A stretch of 7,483 bases of DNA. Source: an uncultured Leucobacter sp. Its GTDB lineage: Bacteria; Actinomycetota; Actinomycetes; Actinomycetales; Microbacteriaceae. Positions 1 through 6,656 of the stretch are shown here, one piece after another (within the stretch, counting starts at the first letter, position 1; each line of letters opens with the position of its first letter). The stretch covers positions 1 through 7,483 of the forward strand of contig CALMSE010000120.1 of NCBI GenBank assembly GCA_937872275.1, written 5' to 3'. The notes under the pieces were generated by a model. The model was given only the letters and a program-made list of their open reading frames with translations. It was not told the DNA's origin and did no database searches. The translations under genes and the position numbers were made by a program.

Positions 1-739
1 GCCCGAGCCGGGCGGCCGCCTCTCGCGGCGCGTCCGCAGCCGCTCCGGCCGGCGGCGAGGCCGACAGCTCGAGTTCGCCCGTGTCGAGCAGCACGCCGTG
101 CTCGAACTCCGGATCCGCCGTGATCTCGAGTTCGGCGCCCGGTTCCAGGCTCAGCTCCGCGCCGACGAGCGGGGTATGGGTCGCCACGGGCGAGTGCTCG
201 CCGAGCAGGGAGCCGAGGAAGACCTGGGCGATCCACCCCTCGCCCCGCCGCTGCGGCGGGGCGTAGTGCTCGAAGGTCTTGGGGGCGGATCGGGCGCGCT
301 CGGGCAGCGCGATCCACAGCTGGGCGCCGTGCAGCCCGGTCGTGGCCGGTGTCGAGCGCTCGGAGTGGCTGATGCCGCGCCCCGCGGTCATGAGGTTCAG
401 CTCGCCGGGCCGCACGAAGGCGTGGAAGCCGGCGCTGTCGCGGTGCTCGATCTCGCCCGAGAACAGCCAGCTCGCGGTCTGGAGCCCGATGTGCGGATGC
501 GCGGGCACGTTCATGCCGCCCGTCGCCGCGACGTCGTCGGGGCCGTAGTGGTCGAGGAAGCACCAGGCGCCGATGAGCGAGCGGGCCCGCTGGGGCAGCG
601 TGCGCCGCACCGGCATGGCGCGCAGACCGCCGAGGGGCACGTCGCGGGGCTCGAGGATCTCGATGCCGGAGCCGACGCCGGAGCCGCGGTCGGAGTTGCG
701 GCAGATCGTCTCGGCCGGGCGCTGCTCGGTGTTGCTCAT
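1..739 (-). CDS. Pirin family protein (partial, C-terminus beyond left edge)
   Basis: A cupin-fold, probably metal-binding protein. Pirins have varied roles (quercetinase activity, transcriptional cofactor, modulation of pyruvate dehydrogenase), so the substrate or partner here is unknown. Translating the minus strand from the ATG at 739 gives 246 codons without a stop, running off the window. The N-terminal cupin signature is complete: an HPHIG motif at residues 81-85 (metal ligands H81 and H83), then RPGELNLMTAGRGISHSE at about 110-127, supplying H125 and E127. These match the His/His/His/Glu iron site of characterised pirins. The second cupin domain begins at about residue 180 and is cut, so some 50-80 residues are probably missing. 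An AGGAGGGA Shine-Dalgarno sits 8 nt before the ATG and fixes the start. The gene lies 81 bp downstream of manC on the same strand and may be cotranscribed. The family call is secure; the function is not. Confidence 0.93.
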   Translation of the reverse strand, partial: MSNTEQRPAETICRNSDRGSGVGSGIEILEPRDVPLGGLRAMPVRRTLPQRARSLIGAWCFLDHYGPDDVAATGGMNVPAHPHIGLQTASWLFSGEIEHRDSAGFHAFVRPGELNLMTAGRGISHSERSTPATTGLHGAQLWIALPERARSAPKTFEHYAPPQRRGEGWIAQVFLGSLLGEHSPVATHTPLVGAELSLEPGAELEITADPEFEHGVLLDTGELELSASPPAGAAADAPREAAARLG

Positions 740-747
740 GTGCTCGG

Positions 748-755
748 TCCCTCCT
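748..755 (-). promoter_or_regulatory. Shine-Dalgarno of the pirin gene
   Basis: The minus strand reads AGGAGGGA, with 8 nt before the ATG at 739. This is a near-consensus site and supports that start. It also shows the pirin gene has its own strong translation signal even if it is transcribed from the manC side. The rest of the 740-820 gap is GC-rich and shows no clear promoter and no hairpin followed by a T-run. Confidence 0.75.
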
Positions 756-820
756 CGACGGATCCTGCGGCCGGACGTCCCGGTCGCCTCGCGCCCGGGG
801 TGCGCGGCCCGGTCGCCCGG

Positions 821-1939
821 CTACAGCAGATGGCCCCCGCCGCTCACCTTCATGCGGGTGACGAGGCTCTTCACGTCCTGCGCGTGCTGCTTCGAGGTGA
901 CGAGCAGCACGTCGGCGGTGTCGACGACGACGACGTCTTTCATCCCGACGAGCGCGACGAGTCGGTCGCTCTCGCTCACCACGATGCCGCTCGACGCGTC
1001 GGAGAGCACCTGGGCGCCGTCGCCGAGCACGGCGAGGTCGCCCTTGCGCCCGCGCGTCAGCAGGTCGGCGATGCTCGCGAAGTCGCCCACGTCGTCCCAC
1101 TCGAAGTGCGCGGCGACGCAGACCATGCGGCCTGCGGCCGCCGCGGGCTCCGCGACCGAGTAGTCGATCGCGATCTTCGGCAGCCCCGGCCACAGCCGCT
1201 CGCGCGCCGCGGCCGCCTTCTTCGTGCCCCACACCGAGGCGATCTCGCGCAGCGCGGCCACGAGCTCCGGCTCGGCGAGGGCCATCTGGTCGAGCAGCAC
1301 GCGCGCCTTCGCGATGAACATGCCGGCGTTCCAGAGGTAGGAGCCCTGGCGCAGGTACTCCGCGGCCGTCGCCTCGTCGGGCTTCTCGACGAACTCCTCG
1401 ACCTCGTACACGTCGAAGGGGGCGAGGTCGGTGCGGGCGGCGCCGCACTTGATGTAGCCGAAGCCGGTGGCGGGGTGCCCCGGATGGATGCCGATGGTCG
1501 CGATGAAGCCCTGATCGGCCGCCTGCACCGCCGTGCGCACGGCGCGCTGGAACAGCACGCCGCCGCGGATCACGTGATCCGCGGCGAAGGAGCCGAGGAT
1601 CGCCTCGGGGTCGCGCAGCTCGAGGATCGCGGCGGCGAGGCCGATCGCCGCGGACGAATCCTTGGGCTCGCTCTCCGTCACCAGGTTCTCGGGAGTGAGC
1701 TCGGGCAGCTGCTCGGCGACGGAGTCGCGGTGGGCGTTGCCGGTGACCACCATGATGCGCTCGGGCGGAGCGATGGGCGCGAGCCGGTTCCAGGTGGCGC
1801 GCAGCAGGGAGTCGCCGCTGCCGGTGAGGTCGAGCAGGAACTTGGGGGCCTTCGCGCGGGAGAGCGGCCAGAGCCGGGAACCGACGCCTCCGGCGGGGAT
1901 CACGCACGTGAAGCGGTCGAGGGCTGACGTGTCGGTCAT
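821..1939 (-). CDS. manC: Mannose-1-phosphate guanylyltransferase (GDP-mannose pyrophosphorylase)
   Basis: A cytoplasmic enzyme that converts mannose-1-phosphate and GTP to GDP-mannose and pyrophosphate, supplying mannosyl donor for envelope glycans. The 372-residue product has the nucleotidyltransferase signature GGVGSRLWPLSR at 17-28 followed by P32-K33. It also has an ADH motif at 120-122, FVEKP at 183-187, WNAGMF at 203-208, IDYSVAEP at 258-265 and WDDVGDF at 281-287. It ends without the cupin (phosphomannose isomerase) domain of bifunctional proteobacterial ManC, as is usual in actinobacteria. The loop that is often RNTAPAI in proteobacterial enzymes reads KDSSAAI at 93-99. The frame stays open upstream to 2197, but that extension runs antisense into the sdhC start and lacks family similarity. 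I therefore chose the ATG at 1939, just before the conserved core. A GGAGGG lies only 1 nt before it, unusually close. The gene is divergent from sdhC. Confidence 0.93.
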   Translation of the reverse strand: MTDTSALDRFTCVIPAGGVGSRLWPLSRAKAPKFLLDLTGSGDSLLRATWNRLAPIAPPERIMVVTGNAHRDSVAEQLPELTPENLVTESEPKDSSAAIGLAAAILELRDPEAILGSFAADHVIRGGVLFQRAVRTAVQAADQGFIATIGIHPGHPATGFGYIKCGAARTDLAPFDVYEVEEFVEKPDEATAAEYLRQGSYLWNAGMFIAKARVLLDQMALAEPELVAALREIASVWGTKKAAAARERLWPGLPKIAIDYSVAEPAAAAGRMVCVAAHFEWDDVGDFASIADLLTRGRKGDLAVLGDGAQVLSDASSGIVVSESDRLVALVGMKDVVVVDTADVLLVTSKQHAQDVKSLVTRMKVSGGGHLL

Positions 1940-2177
1940 GCCCTCCAGCCTAGACCCGGCCCGGGTGCGAACGGCCGCCGGGCGGGCGGAAACATCAGAT
2001 GAAAATGAGGCTCGGATCAGCTCCGTCCGAGTCCCGCACATCGCAGGCCGGGTGTCAAGATCGGCGCGCAAGAAGTGCCATAATGGCCTGGAGTGCGTTA
2101 TCGAATTCGGGTGCGATCCGTCGTGCCCGCCGAGCGCGCCCGACATTCGGATGCCAGAACGTGGCGCAACCCGACTC
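1940..2177. promoter_or_regulatory. Divergent intergenic region between manC and sdhC
   Basis: About 240 bp with no convincing coding sequence; it must carry the promoters for manC (leftward) and the sdh operon (rightward). It is visibly more AT-rich than the genes at about 1990-2010 and 2070-2110. Two short perfect odd palindromes are visible: CATC-A-GATG at 1993-2001 and GCCAT-A-ATGGC at 2077-2087. The AT-rich patch at 1990-2008 is the likeliest place for a manC -10 on the minus strand, but no good hexamer pair can be named. Reading frames that cross the region are low-complexity and Arg-rich, as expected of chance open frames in GC-rich DNA. Confidence 0.6.
2055..2084 (+). promoter_or_regulatory. 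Candidate sdhCDAB promoter
   Basis: CATAAT at 2079-2084 matches the housekeeping -10 consensus (TATAAT) at five of six positions and stands out in this GC-rich DNA. The best -35 at 18 bp spacing is TCAAGA at 2055-2060, which is weak; TGTCAA at 2053-2058 would need 20 bp. Transcription would start near 2091 and leave a leader of about 100 nt before the sdhC start. The 11-bp palindrome at 2077-2087 overlaps the -10 and could be an operator. This is a visual assignment only. Confidence 0.45.
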
Positions 2178-2184
2178 AAGGAGG
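2178..2184 (+). promoter_or_regulatory. Shine-Dalgarno of sdhC
   Basis: AAGGAGG, a near-perfect anti-16S match. An ATG follows it immediately at 2185 with no spacer, whereas the in-frame GTG at 2191 has 6 nt spacing. This decides the sdhC start in favour of the GTG. Confidence 0.8.
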
Positions 2185-2190
2185 ATGCTC

Positions 2191-2610
2191 GTGTCACCCC
2201 AAACCGCAGAGGCTGTGCCTGCGGCCGCGAAGAAGAAGAGCCGCGCCGGCGGCACTCTCTATCGCGGCAACGAGGGAATGTGGTCGTGGGTGCTGCACCG
2301 CATCACCGGCATCGCGATCTTCTTCTTCCTGCTGGTGCACGTGCTCGACACGGCCCTCATCCGGGTGAGCCCCGAGGCCTACAACGCGGTCATCGGCACC
2401 TACAAGACCCCGATCATGGGCGTCGGCGAGGTCGCGCTGGTCGGCGCGATCGCCTTCCACGCCCTGAACGGCCTGCGCCTCATCCTCGTCGACTACTGGA
2501 GCAAGGGCACCAAGTACCAGCGGACGATGTTCTGGATCGTCATCGTGCTCTGGGTCATCGTGATGCTGGGCTTCACCCCGCGCCACCTGATGAACGTGTT
2601 CGGGCACTAG
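2191..2610 (+). CDS. sdhC: Succinate dehydrogenase cytochrome b556 subunit
   Basis: One of the two membrane anchors of respiratory complex II; with SdhD it binds heme b and the quinone (menaquinone in actinobacteria). The product is 139 residues from the GTG start. A short basic N-terminus (KKKSR at 14-18) precedes the SdhC signature LHRITG at 35-40, where R37 is the expected quinone-site arginine. There are three transmembrane segments, at about 38-57, 75-100 and 113-128. FHALNGLR at 89-96 carries H90, the expected axial heme ligand at the end of helix 2. H50 in helix 1 is a second membrane histidine. The GTG at 2191 is preferred over an in-frame ATG at 2185 because of Shine-Dalgarno spacing. 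It is the first gene of the operon, 18 bp before sdhD. Family and role are secure. Confidence 0.95.
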   Translation: MSPQTAEAVPAAAKKKSRAGGTLYRGNEGMWSWVLHRITGIAIFFFLLVHVLDTALIRVSPEAYNAVIGTYKTPIMGVGEVALVGAIAFHALNGLRLILVDYWSKGTKYQRTMFWIVIVLWVIVMLGFTPRHLMNVFGH

Positions 2611-2628
2611 GAAAGGGGCGCGGCAGAC

Positions 2629-3069
2629 ATGACCATGACCATCGAAACCCCTCGCTCGCAGGCTCCCGCGAAGAAGCGCACCAACTGGGAGAAGTGGGGC
2701 TGGATCTACATGCGCGTCTCGGGCGTGCTGCTCGTGGTGCTCATCTTCGGCCACCTGTTCTCGAACCTGATGGTGGGCGACGGCGTCTCCGCCATCGACT
2801 TCGGCTTCGTGGGCGGCAAGCTCGCGAACCCCTTCTGGCAGGTGTGGGATCTGCTGCTGCTCTGGCTCGCGCTCATCCACGGCGCGAACGGCATGCGCAC
2901 CATCGTCAACGACTACGTGTCGCGCCCGGGCGTCGCCAAGGGCCTGAAGGTCGCGCTGTTCCTGGCGGCCGCACTGCTGATCCTGCTCGGCACCCTGGTG
3001 ATCTTCACCTTCGATCCCTGCCCTGCGGGCGCCGATCCCGATCTCGTCGCGTCGTTCTGCAACGCGTAG
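2629..3069 (+). CDS. sdhD: Succinate dehydrogenase hydrophobic membrane anchor subunit
   Basis: The second membrane anchor of complex II, partner of SdhC in heme and quinone binding. The 146-residue product has a soluble N-terminus with [11 protein letters not shown] at about 15-25. Three transmembrane helices follow, at about 30-48, 74-93 and 107-128. H42 lies in helix 1 (FGHLFSNL) and H84 in the LIHGANGMR motif at 82-90, which mirrors the SdhC motif and is the probable heme ligand. A short C-terminal tail holds C131 and C144. The start is the ATG at 2629, with AAAGGGG about 10 nt upstream. A second in-frame ATG at 2635 would have poorer spacing. It lies 25 bp upstream of sdhA within the operon. 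Confidence 0.94.
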   Translation: MTMTIETPRSQAPAKKRTNWEKWGWIYMRVSGVLLVVLIFGHLFSNLMVGDGVSAIDFGFVGGKLANPFWQVWDLLLLWLALIHGANGMRTIVNDYVSRPGVAKGLKVALFLAAALLILLGTLVIFTFDPCPAGADPDLVASFCNA

Positions 3070-3094
3070 CAAGCATTCGAAGAATAGGACAACA

Positions 3095-4927
3095 GTGACT
3101 ACCAGTACCCATGCGGGCGAGGAAGTGACCGTCAAGGACGGCGTCACCTACCACCAGTTCGACGTCGTGATCGTCGGCGCGGGCGGCGCGGGCATGCGCG
3201 CGGCCATCGAGGCCGCGCCCAAGGCCAAGACGGCGGTGATCACGAAGCTCTACCCGACGCGGTCCCACACGGGGGCGGCGCAGGGCGGCATGGCCGCGGC
3301 GCTCGCGAACGTCGAGGAGGACAACTGGGAGTGGCACACCTTCGACACCGTCAAGGGCGGCGACTACCTCGTCGATCAGGACGCCGCCGAGATCCTCGCG
3401 AAGGAGGCCATCGACGCGGTCATCGACCTCGAGAACATGGGTCTGCCCTTCAACCGCACGCCCGAGGGGCGCATCGACCAGCGCCGCTTCGGCGGCCACA
3501 CCCGTGACCATGGCAAGGCCCCGGTCCGACGCGCCTGCTACGCGGCCGACCGCACGGGCCACATGATCCTGCAGACGCTGTTCCAGAACTGCGTGAAGCT
3601 CGGCGTGAACTTCTACAACGAGTTCTACGTGCTCGACCTCGTCATGACGGGGGAGGGCAAGGACCGCCGCCCCGCCGGCGTCGTGGCGTACGAGCTCGCC
3701 ACCGGTGAACTGCACGTCTTCCAGGCGAAGTCGATCGTGTTCGCGACCGGCGGCTTCGGCAAGATCTTCAAGACCACCTCGAACGCCCACACGCTCACGG
3801 GCGACGGCGTCGGCATCATCTGGCGCAAGGGGCTGCCGCTCGAGGACATGGAGTTCTACCAGTTCCACCCGACGGGCCTCGCGGGCCTCGGCATCCTGCT
3901 CACGGAGGGCGCCCGCGGCGAGGGGGCGATTCTGCGCAACGCCTCCGGCGAGCGCTTCATGGAGCGCTACGCGCCCACGATCAAGGATCTCGCGCCCCGA
4001 GACATCGTCGCCCGCTGCATGGTGCAGGAGGTGCTCGACGGCCGCGGCGCCGGCCCGCACAAGGACTACGTCTACCTCGACTGCACCCACCTGGGCGCCG
4101 AGGTGCTCGAGACCAAGCTGCCCGACATCACCGAGTTCGCCCGCACCTACCTGGGCGTGGACCCGGTCGTCGAGCCCGTTCCGGTCTTCCCGACCGCGCA
4201 CTACGCGATGGGCGGCATCCCGACCAACGTGCAGGCCGAGGTGCTGATGGACAACGACACCGTCGTGCCCGGCCTCTACGCGGCCGGCGAATGCGCCTGC
4301 GTGTCGGTGCACGGGTCGAACCGTCTCGGCACGAACTCGCTGCTCGACATCAACGTGTTCGGCAAGCGCAGCGGCAACGCGGCGGCCGGCTATGCGAGCG
4401 GCGCCGACTTCGTGCCCCTGCCCGAGGATCCGTCGAAGGAGATCCGCGAGCTCGTCGAGAAGCTGCGCACCTCCACCGGCACCGAGCGCATCGCCGACAT
4501 CCGCAAGGAGCTGCAGGAGGCGATGGACCGCGGCGCGCAGGTGTTCCGCACCGAGGAGTCGCTGACCCAGGTGCTCGCGGTGATCCACGATCTGCGCGTG
4601 CGCTACCAGAACATCTCGGTGCAGGATCGCGGCCACCGCTACAACACCGACCTGCTCGAGGCGATCGAGCTGGGCTTCCTGCTCGACCTCGCCGAGGTGC
4701 TGGTGTTCACCGCCCGCAACCGCAAGGAGAGCCGCGGCGGCCACATGCGCGACGACTATCCGAATCGCGACGACGAGAACTACATGCAGCACACGATGGC
4801 GTATCTCTCGGGCGATCCGCACTCGCCGAATCCCGAGGATCACATCCGGCTCGACTGGAAGCCCGTCACGATGACGAAGAACGAGCAGGGCGAGTTGAGG
4901 TACCCGCCGTTGGAGAGGAAGTACTAG
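3095..4927 (+). CDS. sdhA: Succinate dehydrogenase flavoprotein subunit
   Basis: The catalytic subunit of complex II, oxidising succinate to fumarate on a covalently bound FAD at the cytoplasmic face of the membrane. The product is 610 residues, a normal length. The dinucleotide-binding motif GAGGAG is at 28-33. H58 in [10 protein letters not shown] is the covalent FAD attachment site. Active-site residues matching the E. coli enzyme are visible: H258 in QFHPTG, T270-E271 in [10 protein letters not shown]302 in PRDIVAR, H369 in PTAHYAMGG and R410 in [12 protein letters not shown]. The C-terminal domain has the typical helical segment and the conserved stretch around [12 protein letters not shown]. 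The start is a GTG at 3095 with a weak AGGA 5 nt upstream, so translation may depend partly on coupling from sdhD. The stop lies 3 bp before sdhB. Very confident. Confidence 0.98.
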   Translation: MTTSTHAGEEVTVKDGVTYHQFDVVIVGAGGAGMRAAIEAAPKAKTAVITKLYPTRSHTGAAQGGMAAALANVEEDNWEWHTFDTVKGGDYLVDQDAAEILAKEAIDAVIDLENMGLPFNRTPEGRIDQRRFGGHTRDHGKAPVRRACYAADRTGHMILQTLFQNCVKLGVNFYNEFYVLDLVMTGEGKDRRPAGVVAYELATGELHVFQAKSIVFATGGFGKIFKTTSNAHTLTGDGVGIIWRKGLPLEDMEFYQFHPTGLAGLGILLTEGARGEGAILRNASGERFMERYAPTIKDLAPRDIVARCMVQEVLDGRGAGPHKDYVYLDCTHLGAEVLETKLPDITEFARTYLGVDPVVEPVPVFPTAHYAMGGIPTNVQAEVLMDNDTVVPGLYAAGECACVSVHGSNRLGTNSLLDINVFGKRSGNAAAGYASGADFVPLPEDPSKEIRELVEKLRTSTGTERIADIRKELQEAMDRGAQVFRTEESLTQVLAVIHDLRVRYQNISVQDRGHRYNTDLLEAIELGFLLDLAEVLVFTARNRKESRGGHMRDDYPNRDDENYMQHTMAYLSGDPHSPNPEDHIRLDWKPVTMTKNEQGELRYPPLERKY

Positions 4928-4930
4928 GCC

Positions 4931-5722
4931 ATGAGCACCGCGACTGCAGATGCCGGCACCGTCACCTCCGGAGGCCCCGGTTCCCCCGCCGAGGAGGCGG
5001 GACTCACGCCCTTCACCGTCACCTTCCTGCTGCGCCGCTACGACCCCGAGTCGGGTCGCGAGGCGTACTGGGAGGACTTCGACGTCGAGATGTACCCGAC
5101 CGATCGCGTGCTCGACGCGCTGCACCGCATCAAGTGGGATCAGGACGGGACGCTCGCCTTCCGCCGCTCCTGCGCCCACGGCATCTGCGGCTCCGACGCC
5201 ATGCGGATCAACGGCCGCAACCGCCTCGCCTGCAAGACGCTCGTGAAGGATCTGGACGTCTCGAAGCCGGTCTACGTCGAGGCCATCAAGGGGCTGCCCC
5301 TCGAGAAGGATCTCATCGTCGACATGGAGCCCTTCTTCGCCGCGTACCGCGCGGTGAGCCCGTTCCTCGTCGCCGACTCGAAGCCCGAGCCCGGCAAGGA
5401 GCGCGTGCAGTCGATCGTGGATCGCGAGCGCTTCGACGACACCACCAAGTGCATCCTGTGCGCCGCATGCACCACCTCGTGCCCGGTGTTCTGGACCGAC
5501 GGCCAGTACTTCGGCCCGGCGGCGATTGTGAACGCGCACCGCTTCATCTTCGATTCGCGCGACGACGCGGCTCAAGTGCGCCTCGACGTGCTGAACGACA
5601 CCGAGGGCGTGTGGCGCTGCCGCACCACCTTCAACTGCACCGACGCCTGCCCGCGCGGCATCCAGGTGACGAAGGCGATCGCGGAGGTCAAGGCCGCGGT
5701 CCGCAGCGGCAAGACTTCGTAG
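4931..5722 (+). CDS. sdhB: Succinate dehydrogenase iron-sulfur subunit
   Basis: The electron-transfer subunit of complex II, linking the SdhA flavin to the quinone site through three iron-sulfur clusters. The product is 263 residues. The N-terminal plant-type ferredoxin domain holds the [2Fe-2S] ligands C81, C86, D89 and C101; D replaces the third Cys, as in E. coli SdhB. The C-terminal domain has CILCAACTTSCP at 174-185. C174, C177, C180 and C240 should bind the [4Fe-4S] cluster, and C184, C230 and C236 the [3Fe-4S] cluster. About 25 Ala/Gly/Ser-rich residues precede the conserved core. The ATG at 4931 is preceded by GGAGAGGAAG inside the end of sdhA, and the 3-bp gap implies translational coupling. 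It is the last sdh gene; an unrelated membrane protein starts 10 bp later. Confidence 0.98.
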   Translation: MSTATADAGTVTSGGPGSPAEEAGLTPFTVTFLLRRYDPESGREAYWEDFDVEMYPTDRVLDALHRIKWDQDGTLAFRRSCAHGICGSDAMRINGRNRLACKTLVKDLDVSKPVYVEAIKGLPLEKDLIVDMEPFFAAYRAVSPFLVADSKPEPGKERVQSIVDRERFDDTTKCILCAACTTSCPVFWTDGQYFGPAAIVNAHRFIFDSRDDAAQVRLDVLNDTEGVWRCRTTFNCTDACPRGIQVTKAIAEVKAAVRSGKTS

Positions 5723-5732
5723 ACTCGTCCCC

Positions 5733-6653
5733 ATGACGACCCGGCGCGCCCCCGAGCTGATCGGGGAGGCCCGGGCCAAGTGGCGATGGGCGCAGCGGTT
5801 GCGGCCGTGGCGCGCCTTCTCGCATTTCACCGACGTCGGCGGCAACGTGCTCTCGGCGGGCATGAGCTATCAGGCGGTGTTCGCGGTGTTCGCGGCGCTC
5901 TGGGTCGGCTTCGGCATCTTCGGCATCTGGCTGCGCGGGCGGGGAGACATCCTCGAGACCCTCGTCTACCAGATCAACCGCATGGTGCCGGGACTGCTCG
6001 GGGACGACGGTCTCGTCTCGGTCAACATGCTGGTCGCCGCCCGCACGCTCGACTGGACGAGCATCGTCGCCGGGGTCTCGCTGCTGTGGGTGACGCTCGC
6101 GTGGTTCACCGGCACGCGCCGGGCGATCCGCATCATCTTCGGGCTCGAGGTGAAGCAGTACCGCAACGCCCTGCTGCTGAAGCTCCGCGACCTGGTGCTG
6201 GCGCTGATGTTCCTCATCGCGCTCCTCGTCTCGGCCGTGCTCACGGTGGCGAGCACGAACGTCATGGAGGGCATCATCGGGTGGCTCGGCGCCGACCCCG
6301 ACAACTGGCTGCTCAGCGGCCTGGGCGTCACGACGCGCTACGCGGCGCTCTACGTCTTCGACGTGCTCGTGCTGCTCGCGATCCACTTCTGGCTGGCCGA
6401 GGTGCGGGTGCCGCGATGGCCGATGCTGATCGGGTGCGCGCTCGGCGGCGCGGTGCTGTTCGGCCTGAAGCTGCTCGGCACCATCCTGCTGGGGGGCGCC
6501 ACGAGCAACCCGCTGCTCGCCTCGTTCGCGGTGATCGTCGGTCTGCTGATCTGGTTCAACCTCGTCTGCCGCACCGTTCTGCTCACGGCGTCCTGGATCG
6601 CGACGGGGCAGGATCCGCGGCTCGGCGTGCCGGATCAGCTCGCCGCGGAGTGA
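5733..6653 (+). CDS. YihY/virulence factor BrkB family membrane protein
   Basis: An integral membrane protein of the YihY/BrkB family. The name comes from a Bordetella serum-resistance locus; the family was once misassigned as RNase BN and its true function is unclear. The 306-residue product has the expected pattern. A basic amphipathic N-terminus contains GGNVLSAGMSYQAVFAVFA at about 36-54, the family's hallmark entry into helix 1. About six membrane helices follow, at roughly 45-67, 108-127, 149-173, 201-221, 229-255 and 261-290. The last has the conserved LLIWFNLVCRTVLLTASW pattern at about 271-288. The ATG at 5733 has no recognisable Shine-Dalgarno and lies 10 bp after the sdhB stop, so coupling to sdhB or a leaderless transcript is possible. 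Its stop lies 3 bp from that of the convergent gene. The family is secure; the role is unknown. Confidence 0.92.
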   Translation: MTTRRAPELIGEARAKWRWAQRLRPWRAFSHFTDVGGNVLSAGMSYQAVFAVFAALWVGFGIFGIWLRGRGDILETLVYQINRMVPGLLGDDGLVSVNMLVAARTLDWTSIVAGVSLLWVTLAWFTGTRRAIRIIFGLEVKQYRNALLLKLRDLVLALMFLIALLVSAVLTVASTNVMEGIIGWLGADPDNWLLSGLGVTTRYAALYVFDVLVLLAIHFWLAEVRVPRWPMLIGCALGGAVLFGLKLLGTILLGGATSNPLLASFAVIVGLLIWFNLVCRTVLLTASWIATGQDPRLGVPDQLAAE

Positions 6654-6656
6654 CGC

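Noticed and set aside
740..820. Possible terminator between manC and the pirin gene
   Set aside because: The GC-rich stretch has repeated GGTCGCC-like words but no clear stem-loop followed by a T-run on the minus strand.
98..1927. A 609-codon open frame on the plus strand opposite the pirin and manC genes
   Set aside because: It crosses two real genes and their intergenic gap on the opposite strand and has shadow-like composition. Pirin and manC carry complete motifs on the other strand.
1999..2190. N-terminal extension of sdhC to an ATG at 1999
   Set aside because: It would run through the candidate promoter, encodes Arg/Ser-rich non-homologous residues and ignores the near-perfect Shine-Dalgarno at 2178-2184.
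1940..2197. N-terminal extension of manC to an upstream start at 2197
   Set aside because: It would add 86 residues without family similarity and overlap the sdhC Shine-Dalgarno and start region. The conserved core begins just after the ATG at 1939.
2194..3147. A 317-codon minus-strand frame opposite sdhC and sdhD
   Set aside because: It is rich in Asp, His, Glu and Gln in a pattern that reflects the reverse complement of membrane-helix codons. It has no ribosome site or recognisable domain.
3005..5863. A 952-codon open frame on the minus strand opposite sdhA and sdhB
   Set aside because: It lies antisense to sdhA and sdhB, whose identity is certain. Its translation is Ala/Arg/Val/His-rich low-complexity sequence with no domain, as expected from a shadow frame in very GC-rich DNA.
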